The notes: generated by a model not told the origin, from the sequence alone. A stretch of 64,000 nucleotides of DNA from Vibrio hannami (GCF_029589055.1 NZ_JARQZP010000003.1:868001-932000), one strand, 5' to 3'. Numbered from the stretch's first letter, positions 53,803-63,369 are shown. Program-made: numbers and translations.

Positions 53803-56274
53803 TTAATATTCTGAATTGAAATACTTCTCTTTTAGCATGGTTGCAGACAATGGACGTTCAAAATAATAGCCTTGTAGCACGTCACATCCGTATTCTATTA
53901 GGGTGTCTTTTTGCATTTTTGTCTCAACACCTTCCGCAACCACTCGCATTTCAGATGACTTGGCGATAGCCAGGATCGCTTTAACTAAGGAATCACTCTG
54001 TTCCGAATTCAGCATATTATCAACAAACAAACGGTCGATTTTCAGTTCATCCAACGGAAGATGGCTCAAATAACTGAGGGACGAATAACCCGTACCAAAA
54101 TCATCCAACGAGATGGTATAACCTAGCGATTTCAGCTCTATGATTATCGGTGTTACTACGGGTAGCTCATTAATCAATACATTTTCAGTGATTTCTAAGG
54201 TAATTCTGGTACTAGGAATATTGTATTTTTCGATAGTCTCTTGCAGATGAGAAATAAAAGATTCTCTGGTTAGTTGCATAGGAGAGATATTAATCGAAAG
54301 CATAAGATCGGATGCTAGCTCGGCAGGTAGATCACTTATCTCCTGACAAGAACGCTCTATTGCAAACATTCCTAGCTCATATATCAGCCCTATCTCTTCC
54401 GCTAACGAAATAAATTCAAGTGGAGATACATGCCCGAGTTTAGAGTTATTCCAACGTAACAAAGCTTCCACGCCATGGAGCTTACCGGTTGTGGATTCTA
54501 TTTGTGGTTGGTAGACCGCAGTCAGTTCCCCTCGCTCAATGGCCCCTCTTAGCTCACGCTCAAGTAAGAAGTCATGTTGAACCTGCTGATTAATCGAACT
54601 ATCAAAGAATAGCACGTCGCCTTTCTGACGAGCTTTAGATTTGTACAGAACGATATCGGCTTTCGAAATCAGATCTTCCGGATCGTCCCCATCGGAGGGA
54701 TACATGGACACGCCAATAGAACAGCTGGCAAACATCACTTTTCCATCAATCACGAATTGCCTTTTAAACACCTCTTTGATCTGTTCAACCTTTATCTGAG
54801 CTTGTTCTACACTGGCCAGATTAGAGAAGCAAAAGATAAACTCATCGCCTCCGAAACGGGCAACAAAGTCATGGTTATCCATAATAGTTTCAAACTTCTT
54901 ACCGATCTCACTAAGTAGCTTGTCCCCTGCACTATGTCCGTAGAGATCATTCACTTTTTTGAAATCATCCAGATCAACGAACATCACCGCTAATTGAGTA
55001 AAGTTACGTTTAGAGAAGTTGATACCATCTAATATGTGATTATGGAGTAAAGAACGGTTTGGAAGCCCGGTTAGCTCATCATGTTGTGCAAGGTACTCAA
55101 GCTGATCTTTGGTTGTTTGTAAGCTATTAAAGTCATGGTTAATTCGCGACTGGAAACGTTGGAAACGTTTAGCAATCATACGGCTTAACGAGAGCGAAAA
55201 GAGAGCGATAACTAGTGTGGTAACAAGACCTATCGTTATCATTTGCCTAGTGACACTTTGCTGCTCTTGCTCTGCCTGATCTCGACGCTGTTGCAGGTAG
55301 AGGTAACTTTCTTTGTCGTAATGACCAGCGCCTATAGCCCATCCCCAGCTTTCATCCTGAACGACGTAACTGACCTTCGAAGCGTCATCAATAGTTGGCG
55401 GCGCGTAGGAAGCAGTGTACCGAACAAAATCGCCATTGGTTTGCAAAATTCTAGGCGTACCTCCAGGGTTAACATCGTGGCCGTTTACGCCAATTTTTCT
55501 TTCGTCAATGTGAGAAAGAATCGTCCCATCTTTATCAAGGACAAATACGTAACCATGATCTCCAAATCTTAAGTTTCTTAACCATTTGAGTATGGTTTGT
55601 TTGATATCACTTTCTACATCAACAACGTAGTCACCAGTTCCAATAAACCAGTCATAAGGTTCGAAGTATTTACCAAACCCAACCTTTTCGAACTCATGAT
55701 TTTTGTTGTCTGGCTTTACAAACCACCAACGGTAAAAAGCTTCACCTTTTTCTTTAACCTGTTCACCCATTTCACGAACGATATAACTTCCCCGCACATC
55801 CTTAAAGTTCCAGAGGGAAGTCCCCTCTACTCTTGGGAGAAGTGGGTGCATGACATTAATACCGTTTGTTTTATAGATAAAAAAGTAACCGCGCCCCTGA
55901 TTAAATCGTATATCTCTTAACGCGTCTGTAATTAGCTTTGTAACCTCAGCTTCCGGGCGGTCTTTATTACTCTCATACAAACGAGTCGCGATGACGTGAG
56001 CTTCGTAAATACGCGCTTTAATCGTCGACTCTAACTGTGCTTCTGTTTGCTCGCGTGCGAACTTTATTTGTTGAGAAACGTAGTTAACCTGGTGGACGAG
56101 CTCTGTTTTTTGACGCTGAAGAAAGTCATTTTCCAGAGTAATCAGCTCTTTTTGAGAGTTTTGAATAGCATCATTAACCGTTACAACGACCCACAAAATA
56201 GTAAAGGTGGCAACAATGCATGCCGGCACATAAGTAATTATTCTAAGGAGCTTTTTATCCGTCAGTTCAGCCAT
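53803..56274 (-). CDS. Cache-GGDEF-EAL membrane c-di-GMP signalling protein
   Basis: 823 residues. A membrane helix (about 12-32) is followed by a long periplasmic region of about 300 residues with two Cache-type repeats (NQGRGYFFIYKTNGINVMHP and GDHGYVFVLDKDGTILSHID), and a second helix near 345. Then come a GGDEF domain with intact FGGDEF and an EAL domain with VEALLRW, NISPMQL and DDFGTGYSSL. Both cyclase and phosphodiesterase motifs look complete. The residues in the I-site position read DNHD, so RxxD inhibition is absent. The periplasmic part probably binds a small molecule. Net activity (making or breaking c-di-GMP) cannot be told from sequence. Confidence 0.93.
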   Translation of the reverse strand: MAELTDKKLLRIITYVPACIVATFTILWVVVTVNDAIQNSQKELITLENDFLQRQKTELVHQVNYVSQQIKFAREQTEAQLESTIKARIYEAHVIATRLYESNKDRPEAEVTKLITDALRDIRFNQGRGYFFIYKTNGINVMHPLLPRVEGTSLWNFKDVRGSYIVREMGEQVKEKGEAFYRWWFVKPDNKNHEFEKVGFGKYFEPYDWFIGTGDYVVDVESDIKQTILKWLRNLRFGDHGYVFVLDKDGTILSHIDERKIGVNGHDVNPGGTPRILQTNGDFVRYTASYAPPTIDDASKVSYVVQDESWGWAIGAGHYDKESYLYLQQRRDQAEQEQQSVTRQMITIGLVTTLVIALFSLSLSRMIAKRFQRFQSRINHDFNSLQTTKDQLEYLAQHDELTGLPNRSLLHNHILDGINFSKRNFTQLAVMFVDLDDFKKVNDLYGHSAGDKLLSEIGKKFETIMDNHDFVARFGGDEFIFCFSNLASVEQAQIKVEQIKEVFKRQFVIDGKVMFASCSIGVSMYPSDGDDPEDLISKADIVLYKSKARQKGDVLFFDSSINQQVQHDFLLERELRGAIERGELTAVYQPQIESTTGKLHGVEALLRWNNSKLGHVSPLEFISLAEEIGLIYELGMFAIERSCQEISDLPAELASDLMLSINISPMQLTRESFISHLQETIEKYNIPSTRITLEITENVLINELPVVTPIIIELKSLGYTISLDDFGTGYSSLSYLSHLPLDELKIDRLFVDNMLNSEQSDSLVKAILAIAKSSEMRVVAEGVETKMQKDTLIEYGCDVLQGYYFERPLSATMLKEKYFNSEY

Positions 56275-56421
56275 AAATTAGAAATGATTTTTTTAACAAT
56301 ACGTTAAGCATAGCACCTGTTCTTATAATAGGTACTGAACATGCAAATCTTTAATTCTGCTATTATTTTCACTTAGCAAAACTTACACTAGTACGAAAAT
56401 CCCCATTACAGAGAAATACAA

Positions 56422-56931
56422 ATGGCAGACCCGCATATTGAATCACCAATGGACTGGTTAGATCACCTTACCGTTATCATCTATCGCCTGGGGTTCACAC
56501 TTGCTTTTCCCGTTATTGCTTTATTACCTTGGGATATTGGTTTCCCCATGGATAAACTTGTTTTTGTCTGCGCTGCTATGTGTGCATCGTCACTCCATAT
56601 CTATATGAAGCCGTTTCGCCTGTTGCTGCAGTTCGCTACCTGGGTAGGTTTACTATGCTTTGTGATGGGATTCCCAATGATTGGGCTTGGCGGAGCCTTT
56701 ATTACTTTAGGTGGACTTTGCTTTAAAGAGTATTTTTGCTTTCGGGTGCCAGGCTTGCCTCTTCAGCCATTGATACTAGCTGCACTATGGTTTTGCATGA
56801 GTTTCGAAATGGTTACCGCTTCTAAAATTCTTGCGGGTATCGCCTCCCTGCTATTCCTGATAACAAGCTTCTATAAATGGCGAATGCCAAGACACTTTGA
56901 TATTGGTGACAAGAGTAAATATGAGGTGTAA
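56422..56931 (+). CDS. Integral membrane protein, probably DUF2301
   Basis: 169 residues with five or six hydrophobic segments and a short basic C-terminal tail. The opening DWLDHLTVIIYRLGFTLAFP and the motif GGLCFKEYFCFR near residue 95 resemble the DUF2301 family of small membrane proteins of unknown function. The family name is from memory. It is monocistronic and convergent with the NAD(P)HX repair gene, 29 bp apart. No function is proposed. Confidence 0.65.
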   Translation: MADPHIESPMDWLDHLTVIIYRLGFTLAFPVIALLPWDIGFPMDKLVFVCAAMCASSLHIYMKPFRLLLQFATWVGLLCFVMGFPMIGLGGAFITLGGLCFKEYFCFRVPGLPLQPLILAALWFCMSFEMVTASKILAGIASLLFLITSFYKWRMPRHFDIGDKSKYEV

Positions 56932-56960
56932 CCACGAGCTACACCTTTGGGCAGCATTAA

Positions 56961-58448
56961 TTAATGGCGTTTATTAACCAGTTTCCGAATATAAGGGAAG
57001 AGATCTGAGGCAAACATTCCCTTTTCGCCATACTCGTCTGCACATAAATCTGCCGACTTAGAATGGAGCCAGACTCCAACTCTAGCAGCGACAGAAAGAC
57101 TCAGCCCCTGCCCCAGCAATCCCGCGATGACACCCGTCAGCACATCTCCCATACCGCCAGCCGCCATTCCTGGATTGCCTGCGTTACATACCCAGAACTC
57201 CGTACCATCGTATATAACGGTACCAGCGCCTTTTAGTACAACCACACCACCATACTTTCTCTGCATCATCTTGGCTGCGCTATATCTATCCTGCTCTATT
57301 TCGGCAATGCTGGTACCAAGCAGTCTCGCTGCTTCTCCGGGATGAGGCGTAATAATTCTTTGAGCATTAAAGTCAGGCGTCTTCGTTAAAATATTCAATC
57401 CGTCTGCATCAACCACCATAGGCTTTTCAGCGGTTCGAGAATAACCAACCAGAGACCGTCCCCAACTCGATGTTCCCAAGCCTGGACCAATTGCTATGAC
57501 GTCAGCCCAGTGAAGATGATCATTAATCTCATTGCTGTTACCCCTCCAGTCATACGTCATCACCTCTGGACACGCACTCACTAGTGCCGGAACATTTTCC
57601 AACTGAGTGACAACACGAGTCAGCCCGGCTCCTACCCTGGTACAGGCTTCAGACGCGAGGCGAATCGCACCAAACATGCCCCGGTCACCGCCAAGGCATA
57701 ACACTCGACCATTACTCCCTTTATGCGCTACTCGCGTTCTGGGGATTAAATGATCGTATGCCTCAGTTTTAGTAAGAAGGTGGCAAGTTGATTCTACGAC
57801 TTCACTAAACTCATCGCCTAAGTCCAGAGTGGCGTAGTGTACCTCACCGACGTAGTTGGCTGCTTTACCAGTAAACAGCCCTCGTTTAAGAGCAATAAAT
57901 GAAACCGTGTGTTCAGCATAAACAACGGGGCCAAGCTCAACACCAGTATCAGCACATAACCCTGAAGGCACATCTATTGATATAACGGGCTTTTCTGCGT
58001 TATTTAAGATCTCTATAAGAGTCGCATACTCTTCTCTTACTTCTCCGGAAAGGCCGGTTCCCAGAAGTGCATCAACAATAAGATCATGTTCCTGGGCAAA
58101 ACATTTCTGCGGTGTACCTATTTCACCGCCTTCTTCCAGCCATTCATCTCTGGCTGTAGCAGCATCGCCTTTCAGTGCTGAGCTATCTCCTAACTGCCAC
58201 AGCTCAACATTAAGGCATAACCGCTTAGCGAGCTTTGCAACAACATAACCATCGCCACCATTATTTCCGCCACCACAGACAACCAACAGAGATTTCGCCT
58301 CTGGGTATTCCGATAACAGAACGTCAAAAGCGGCCTGTCCGGCACGAGTCATCAGTTCATACATCTCGAGGTTTAGTCGGGAAGCGACTTCTTTTTCTCC
58401 TTCCCTGACATCACTCGCTAAGTAGAGGTTTGTGTCACTTGTTTTCAC
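56961..58448 (-). CDS. nnr: Bifunctional NAD(P)H-hydrate epimerase/ADP-dependent dehydratase
   Basis: About 495 residues. The N-terminal YjeF_N domain (about 10-215, GGGNNGGDGYVVAKLAKRL) interconverts R and S forms of damaged hydrated NAD(P)H. The C-terminal kinase-like domain (about 225-490, IAIGPGLGTSSWGRSL and GNPGMAAGGMGDVLTGVIAG) dehydrates the S form using ADP. This is metabolite repair in the cytoplasm. GTG at 58448 with GGAG 7 nt upstream is preferred over the TTG at 58466. It starts 20 bp after the PAS-protein gene on the same strand. The usual neighbour tsaE is absent. Confidence 0.92.
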   Translation of the reverse strand: MKTSDTNLYLASDVREGEKEVASRLNLEMYELMTRAGQAAFDVLLSEYPEAKSLLVVCGGGNNGGDGYVVAKLAKRLCLNVELWQLGDSSALKGDAATARDEWLEEGGEIGTPQKCFAQEHDLIVDALLGTGLSGEVREEYATLIEILNNAEKPVISIDVPSGLCADTGVELGPVVYAEHTVSFIALKRGLFTGKAANYVGEVHYATLDLGDEFSEVVESTCHLLTKTEAYDHLIPRTRVAHKGSNGRVLCLGGDRGMFGAIRLASEACTRVGAGLTRVVTQLENVPALVSACPEVMTYDWRGNSNEINDHLHWADVIAIGPGLGTSSWGRSLVGYSRTAEKPMVVDADGLNILTKTPDFNAQRIITPHPGEAARLLGTSIAEIEQDRYSAAKMMQRKYGGVVVLKGAGTVIYDGTEFWVCNAGNPGMAAGGMGDVLTGVIAGLLGQGLSLSVAARVGVWLHSKSADLCADEYGEKGMFASDLFPYIRKLVNKRH

Positions 58449-58467
58449 CTGAAAACTCCATTGCAAA

Positions 58468-58905
58468 TTACAAACGTTTGTCCATTAACGCTTCGGCTGT
58501 AGCATCCTGAATAGATAGGAAAAGAGAGCGAATCTCTCCGGTTGGGGTTCTCATCGGGTTCAAGGTGACATTTTGATACATAAATTCGGCTTGCTGAGTG
58601 ACAGGGCGAACGTTTCGACACTTAAACAGGTACGGGCGTTGCCTCCAGGTAATAAAGCTTCGGCACCCTAAATCGTAAACGGGTTTTGCTTTGATAATAA
58701 ACCAGTCCTGAGGGATCTCAGGGAATACCTCGAAAATCGACTTTTCAATAACCTCATGAGATTGTTTGCCACTATGGTGAGTCATAAACCCGTTCCACAC
58801 TTGGATTTTATAATCCGTATCCAGAACCACCAAACCAAGATCGACATTCTGAACCATATCGACCATCCAGTGGAACTGCTCGAATTCTGCGGGAAGACCT
58901 AGCAT
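58468..58905 (-). CDS. Single-domain PAS protein
   Basis: 145 residues with a single PAS domain (about 15-135): VDLGLVVLDTDYKIQVWNGF at the start and FMYQNVTLNPMRTPTGEIRS at the end. It has no output domain. Its ATG overlaps the stop of the REC-CheC gene (TAATG), so the two are coupled and probably work together. PAS domains sense ligands, redox state or act as dimerisation modules; which applies here is unknown. It may be the adaptor or sensor for the REC-CheC phosphatase-like protein. Confidence 0.85.
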   Translation of the reverse strand: MLGLPAEFEQFHWMVDMVQNVDLGLVVLDTDYKIQVWNGFMTHHSGKQSHEVIEKSIFEVFPEIPQDWFIIKAKPVYDLGCRSFITWRQRPYLFKCRNVRPVTQQAEFMYQNVTLNPMRTPTGEIRSLFLSIQDATAEALMDKRL

Positions 58906-59908
58906 TAGAAATCCTCCATTAAGTATGAAAGTTTGTTGTCTAACAACGGTAAAGACTCATCAACAAACATAAACAGAAGATCACAACGAATGCTTGTATT
59001 GTCTATGGTATAGCTCACTTCGAAAGTCATAGTCTTAGAAAAAGTACCTGTAGTGGAGTCAATAACAGACTCAATAGGAATGTGTTGCCCCAATAATACA
59101 GGCTGCCCCTGGAAAAAACGGACTTCTGACTGTTCTCCAAGCCCGTTCAGAAACGCCCCAACCAATATATTGGAAACATCCATAAGCAGTTCCAGCTCTT
59201 CAAGCTGTTCGCTATCAGCAGGCACCTTCATTAATCGTTTCAAATCCGAAATACTGGAGTCGCTCAACAACACTAGGGCTTCGCCTGCGATGCCTTCGCC
59301 ATTAAAGCCCTGACAAACACCCGAAACCGCATCATTCCCGGCGAGATCCTGCAACGCCATGTGCAATTCGCTAACTTCAAAGATATTCACGTTTGGAAGT
59401 GGCAGATGCACAAATACATCAAAATGCCTTGCTAGAGCGTCTGCAGCGCGACCAATGGAGACGTTCGCAACCTCCATATAGATGTCCCGGCGTTTTAGGA
59501 TTGGCAAAGCAACAGGTGCTGATGCAATAACCTGTTGAGTTTGCTGTGGTTCTACAAGCTCTCTCAGAACCTGCTTTAATATCTCTTTGTCTATTGGTTT
59601 CTGGATAAAAGCGACAGCACCAAGTGCTTCTACCTTCGCTTTTGCTTTAGGCTGTATATCACCGGATACAACCACCACGGAGACATCAATTCTTTTTTTC
59701 TGATTTCTTCTAATGTACCGAAGCCATCCAGCTCTGGCATGGTCAAATCCAGAAACAGTAACTTAAAACTTTGCTGTTCAAGTTTCTCTAATGCATCCAG
59801 CCCATTAATAGCAAAAGTAATATCAGCGCCAAGTGACGCTGGCAATGATCTTGCCATTTGTTTTCTGGCTAACGCAGAGTCATCACAAATCATGACAGGG
59901 TACGACAT
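58905..59908 (-). pseudogene. REC-CheC (CheX-like) protein, split by one frameshift
   Basis: About 334 residues when joined. Residues 1-120 form a receiver domain with acidic pocket CDDSA, acceptor Asp in LLFLDLTMPELDG and Lys in FIQKPIDKE. Residues about 150-330 are a CheC/CheX-like domain with the helix ELLMDVSNILVGAFLNGLG, the family active-site region (Asp for the usual Glu, Asn conserved). As given the first frame ends at 59630 and the second opens at 59678. One more A in the run at 59693-59699 would read EIRKKRIDVSVVVVSGD in a single frame. It could be a phosphatase controlled by phosphorylation. The start ATG at 59908 has AAGG upstream. Confidence 0.8.
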
Positions 59909-60040
59909 ACTCACACCTTATAATTCTTGGAATCCTCGAACGATTTCAGTTCGATTCTCGTACACAAAAAGTCGCTAATTATTGACTAAGTGTATCAGAG
60001 ATAAAGAATGCTGTTAGTTTTGCGTGCTGAGAAATAACGT

Positions 60041-60070
60041 AAAAAGCCAACTCAGTTACAAAGTTGGCTT
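60041..60070 (-). terminator. Terminator of the small membrane protein gene at 60114
   Basis: A 9-bp stem AAGCCAACT/AGTTGGCTT (60044-60052 with 60062-60070) is followed by TTT on the minus strand. Confidence 0.75.
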
Positions 60071-60113
60071 ATTATGTTTAGATAGCAAGAGAAAAGTCTG
60101 AAGTCTATTCTGC

Positions 60114-60353
60114 TCAATTCATAGGCCAAAGCGTTAAAGTTATAATTCTTAGAACAAATGCAAAGACAACCAGAGCGATACCCAATCGATACCACTTGTA
60201 TTCGGAAATCGACATAGGAATACGCTTATAAAACATGGTCGCTACACCTTTCCAGTCCGTGCTTCGCTTTCCATATTGAACAATACCTGTAAGGATAAAT
60301 ACTACTCCCAGTAACAAGACTGTTTTTTCTATCCAAAACATACTGGCTTCCAT
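60114..60353 (-). CDS. Small inner-membrane protein of unknown function
   Basis: About 79 residues with two hydrophobic segments (WIEKTVLLLGVVFILTGIVQ and LGIALVVFAFVLRIITLTLW) joined by a basic loop. The ATG at 60353 has GAGG upstream; a TTG at 60359 is the alternative. I do not recognise the family. It is flanked by terminators on both sides, so it is a single-gene unit. Confidence 0.65.
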   Translation of the reverse strand: MEASMFWIEKTVLLLGVVFILTGIVQYGKRSTDWKGVATMFYKRIPMSISEYKWYRLGIALVVFAFVLRIITLTLWPMN

Positions 60354-60437
60354 ACCCAAAGACCTCTATCAGTGAAACTAAAACAATTTTATATCTAAGC
60401 CCTAGCTTTTTCCCTTGGACAATAGTCGTAGAAACAA

Positions 60438-60465
60438 TTAAGGGAGCTCGTTTGAGCTCCCTTAA
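60438..60465 (-). terminator. Terminator of the membrane protein gene at 60491
   Basis: A 12-bp perfect stem (60438-60449 with 60454-60465), loop GTTT. On the minus strand it is followed by TTGTTTC. Confidence 0.7.
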
Positions 60466-60490
60466 AAAAGATTTCGGTTTGAATTACTGT

Positions 60491-60850
60491 TTAAGCTGTT
60501 TTTTCGGTTTTATTGAACTTCGGTGTAATCGCATCTCTATATGTAAACCATAGAAAAGTAACAACCAGAGAGAAAAACAGGTATGAAAGCGCAAAAACCA
60601 GAGGAGAGGTAATCAATGATGCCTGCATGCCTATTACCACACCAATAACCGTAATGGTCAATTTAGATAGCACGCCACAAATAAGCAGAATCATTGCCAG
60701 TTCAGGCACTCGGGTTGTTCTGAACGCGAACCAGTAGCAACTACCGACGGCAAGTGAAGAAACGGTCAATCCCAACATGAAAGAATGAATATGATCAGCT
60801 GAAATAACGCCAGCAGAAATTGATGCTATTAATACAAGAAATAGTTTCAT
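60491..60850 (-). CDS. Small integral membrane protein of unknown function
   Basis: 119 residues with about four hydrophobic segments covering most of the chain, ending in a hydrophilic basic tail. The first segment may be a signal anchor (MKLFLVLIASISAGVISADH). The family is not recognised. The ATG at 60850 is preceded by AGGTGAT. It has its own terminator downstream and about 380 bp of AT-rich sequence upstream, so it is expressed alone. Confidence 0.7.
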   Translation of the reverse strand: MKLFLVLIASISAGVISADHIHSFMLGLTVSSLAVGSCYWFAFRTTRVPELAMILLICGVLSKLTITVIGVVIGMQASLITSPLVFALSYLFFSLVVTFLWFTYRDAITPKFNKTEKTA

Positions 60851-61231
60851 AAATCACCTCTATACAACTAGTTGAGAGCATCCTTTCAAAATTGAAATCT
60901 TATGTTGCAGTGTATTTTCCTTATTTATAGCATTAAATCAACCCTAAATATGTAAATTACTTAATATTTATTCCAAAACTTATCCTTATTTAACATTAAG
61001 TTAACATAGATCAATATAACCTCATGAATTTAAATAGCTTAAAAAATGGACAGTTCATATGTTAATCTTAAGTTAAACCGTATTTCATGCAATTAAATTG
61101 AAGCAAATTGTAAATACTGAAACACTTTCTTACACTTTTACCCTCTTTGCGCACATGTCTTTCGTTAAGTACAAAAAAAGCCAACCTTTAAAAGGCTGGC
61201 TCATTTTATGCTTGTCAATAACTCTAAGTGG
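60851..61231. other. AT-rich intergenic region
   Basis: About 380 bp with no coding frame of note. It contains the terminator at 61179-61201 and two similar TTAAGTTAA-containing segments (near 60998 and 61068). Promoter sequence for the gene at 60491 is expected on the minus strand. Confidence 0.55.
61173..61201 (-). terminator. Terminator of the DUF3332 gene
   Basis: An 11-bp stem (61179-61189 with 61191-61201, one mismatch, small loop). On the minus strand it is followed by TTTTTTTG. Confidence 0.8.
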
Positions 61232-61771
61232 TTAGATTTGAGATGCAGCTACGTAGTTTTCTAGTTCACTAACTCTAACTGTGGTAATGAGCTCATCGTT
61301 CAGATAAAAGTTAACAGCATCGTCTGCTTTCTCACCGCGAAGTGTTTTCTGAGTACCATCAAGGTAAGTAACATTCATCTGAAGAGTATTTTCATCGATT
61401 TGTTGCATTGTAGCTTCTTCGATATCGGTGTTCATCGCAACAGGAACTGTTGTTAATGAAGAGTCCAGTTTATCGTTCACTTTGATCATTGCATCAACCG
61501 GAGTATCCACCACTGCTGGTGATTTCTTGGTGATTGGGTTAGTACCTGTCCAGAATTCAACCGCATTAAAAATGAACAAGTCTGCTACCGACGCAATTGC
61601 ATAAACAGGAGAAAGAAGGATAAACATACCTTCACGTCCGTAACGGTTATCGACAACTTTTAAGTTGAACTTGGTAACCATGCCTGTCGTTGCCATTTGT
61701 CCCATACAACCTGAAAGCGAAATCACACCAAGGCCAGTCGCCATAGCTATTTTTAATTTTGATAGTTTCAT
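61232..61771 (-). CDS. DUF3332 lipoprotein
   Basis: About 179 residues. A lipoprotein signal with lipobox LSGC (GLGVISLSGCMGQMATTG) is followed by a hydrophobic stretch (FILLSPVYAIASVADLFIFN) and a soluble C-terminal half. This matches DUF3332 proteins found in Vibrio and relatives. Their function is unknown. The ATG at 61771 is preferred over a GTG at 61783 because the signal peptide starts there. The residue after the lipid-bearing Cys is Met, which usually sends lipoproteins to the outer membrane. It is monocistronic. Confidence 0.88.
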   Translation of the reverse strand: MKLSKLKIAMATGLGVISLSGCMGQMATTGMVTKFNLKVVDNRYGREGMFILLSPVYAIASVADLFIFNAVEFWTGTNPITKKSPAVVDTPVDAMIKVNDKLDSSLTTVPVAMNTDIEEATMQQIDENTLQMNVTYLDGTQKTLRGEKADDAVNFYLNDELITTVRVSELENYVAASQI

Positions 61772-61969
61772 TTTAAAACCCACTGTAGATAAAAGTTATA
61801 GAAGTGTATAGCGGACAAAGGTGCACGAAAATAGGTCGGCGCAACCTTTGACACCTTTTTAACAGTGTTAAGAGAAACAGAGTAACATTATGATCTTACG
61901 AATAAATTTATGTTCAAAATTAGTTAACTATCCGTTCACTATCGGATAATTAACAAAAGAAAAAGTAAC

Positions 61970-61996
61970 GATTCGGGCACTTCTATCACCCGAATC
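61970..61996 (-). terminator. Terminator of the HAD phosphatase gene
   Basis: An 8-bp stem GATTCGGG/CCCGAATC with an 11-nt loop. On the minus strand it is followed by GTTACTTTTTC. A further inverted repeat (61923-61934 with 61942-61953) lies just beyond. Confidence 0.7.
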
Positions 61997-62040
61997 TATC
62001 TCAAAGAAAAACAAGAAAAGTGGAACGCCTAATCGCTTAT

Positions 62041-62699
62041 CTATAAACAGTACTCTACAATTTGACGAATGTCAGAAATTGACACAGCCTGAGCGTTATC
62101 CGAATCGACTTCTTCTACTTCTGCTCTAAAGTAAAAAGTTTGGATATCAGCCCCCACTCCTGCCTGAACGCCTTTGAGCGTATCATCAACATAGATGCAC
62201 TCATGGATGGCATATCCCATGTTCATAGCAGCGTAACGTAACAAATCTGGATCTGGCTTCCAGCTATTTGCATCGAAAGCAGAAAAGCAACAGGAGGTGA
62301 ACCGTTCTTTCAAACCAGTGAGCTCGAGCATTTGCAGAATTTTGTCCATAGGACTGTTTGAAACGACACAATAATCAATGCCCTTCTCATCCAGTTCGTT
62401 CAGAACATCGACCACACCATCTATTGGGTTGAGCCCATTCTCAAACTGTTTCTCAAGCTCCTGCCGGTAAAGTGGCTCAAGGGTATCAACAGAAACGTTC
62501 ATCCCTAACCGCATTTTTGCATCGGTCAGTATATCGGCAAGCTTTCCCCCTGGAAATGAGCCAGAAAATCAGAGCGTGACGTTTCAAGACCGAAACGATT
62601 AAACACATTTGATAAAGCCTGACAGCAAAGTTTCTCACTATCCACCAGCACACCATCACAATCAAAAATGACACAGCTTATGTTTTTGTTTGTATTCAT
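62041..62699 (-). pseudogene. HAD-family phosphatase (beta-phosphoglucomutase/CbbY-like), split by one frameshift
   Basis: About 220 residues when joined. Motif I (VIFDCDGVLVDSEKL) and the start of the cap lie in the first frame, which stops at 62526. The rest, with motif II (VVSNSP), motif III Lys in NSWKPDPDLLRYAA and motif IV in IYVDDTLKGVQAG, lies in the second. The G run near 62546-62550 (minus-strand sense) has five bases; six would give HFQGGKLADILTDAKMRLG in a single frame. This looks like a homopolymer error. The enzyme probably dephosphorylates a sugar phosphate. The ATG at 62699 follows GAGGAAG. Confidence 0.85.
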
Positions 62700-62825
62700 A
62701 GGCTTCCTCAAAACTACCTGCGTTACCGTCAGTATTCCACCCGACGGTAATTAAAAAGAGGATATGGCAGATTCTGATAGTCCAGGCGGGAAGAATTTAT
62801 GAAATTCGTATGCGGATCACTTTTC

Positions 62826-63320
62826 TCAGACATTTAACCAAACGTTTGACTGACGATGATTTATTCCTAGGAAGTTAATGAGCTGAAATACGACTTTTTG
62901 ATGGCTAAGCATTGAGTTATCTGAATCTACAACAATATCGGAGATCAGGGTGGTATCTTCATCACATGTCACTATAGCGCCAAAGGCTACTTTCTGTTCA
63001 ATAAAGCCGAGATAGATATCATGTTGCTCGGAAAATATTATCTGAGCGAAAAACTCCAGTATCTGGGCACTTTGTTCTTCCTGATATTGGCTGGCTTGCA
63101 ATTGCGCAAACATCACCGTTAATCGGTGGAAGTCGGCTTTGTATATCTCCACCTCTAGGTCCACTGCGTCTTGCTCAAGGTATTGCTCATATTCATTGGT
63201 TTCATTGCTATGCTGGTATAACGCCTTACCTTTAATACTTTCCGCGGTAGGGAAATCAACATCCACCTGACTGTAAAGCCATTGATTTTTCTTATCTATC
63301 AGTTCTTGTATTTTTTTCAC
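62826..63320 (-). CDS. Protein of unknown function
   Basis: A 164-residue soluble, acidic protein, mostly helical, opening MKKIQELIDKKNQWLYSQVD and ending SNVWLNV. I recognise no domain. The C-terminal part (FGAIVTCDEDTTLISDIVVD) looks beta-rich and slightly like an acetyltransferase fold, but too weakly to claim. It lies 49 bp after the stop of a tiny lipoprotein gene on the same strand, which may be co-transcribed with it. Confidence 0.65.
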   Translation of the reverse strand: MKKIQELIDKKNQWLYSQVDVDFPTAESIKGKALYQHSNETNEYEQYLEQDAVDLEVEIYKADFHRLTVMFAQLQASQYQEEQSAQILEFFAQIIFSEQHDIYLGFIEQKVAFGAIVTCDEDTTLISDIVVDSDNSMLSHQKVVFQLINFLGINHRQSNVWLNV

Positions 63321-63369
63321 CAGAATTCCAACTCTGAATTAGTTATACTTAAGTAACCTCTAAAGTATA

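Noticed and set aside
62041..62711. Two separate genes for the N- and C-terminal halves of the HAD phosphatase
   Set aside because: The halves carry complementary motifs of a single fold and join after a one-base change in a G run.
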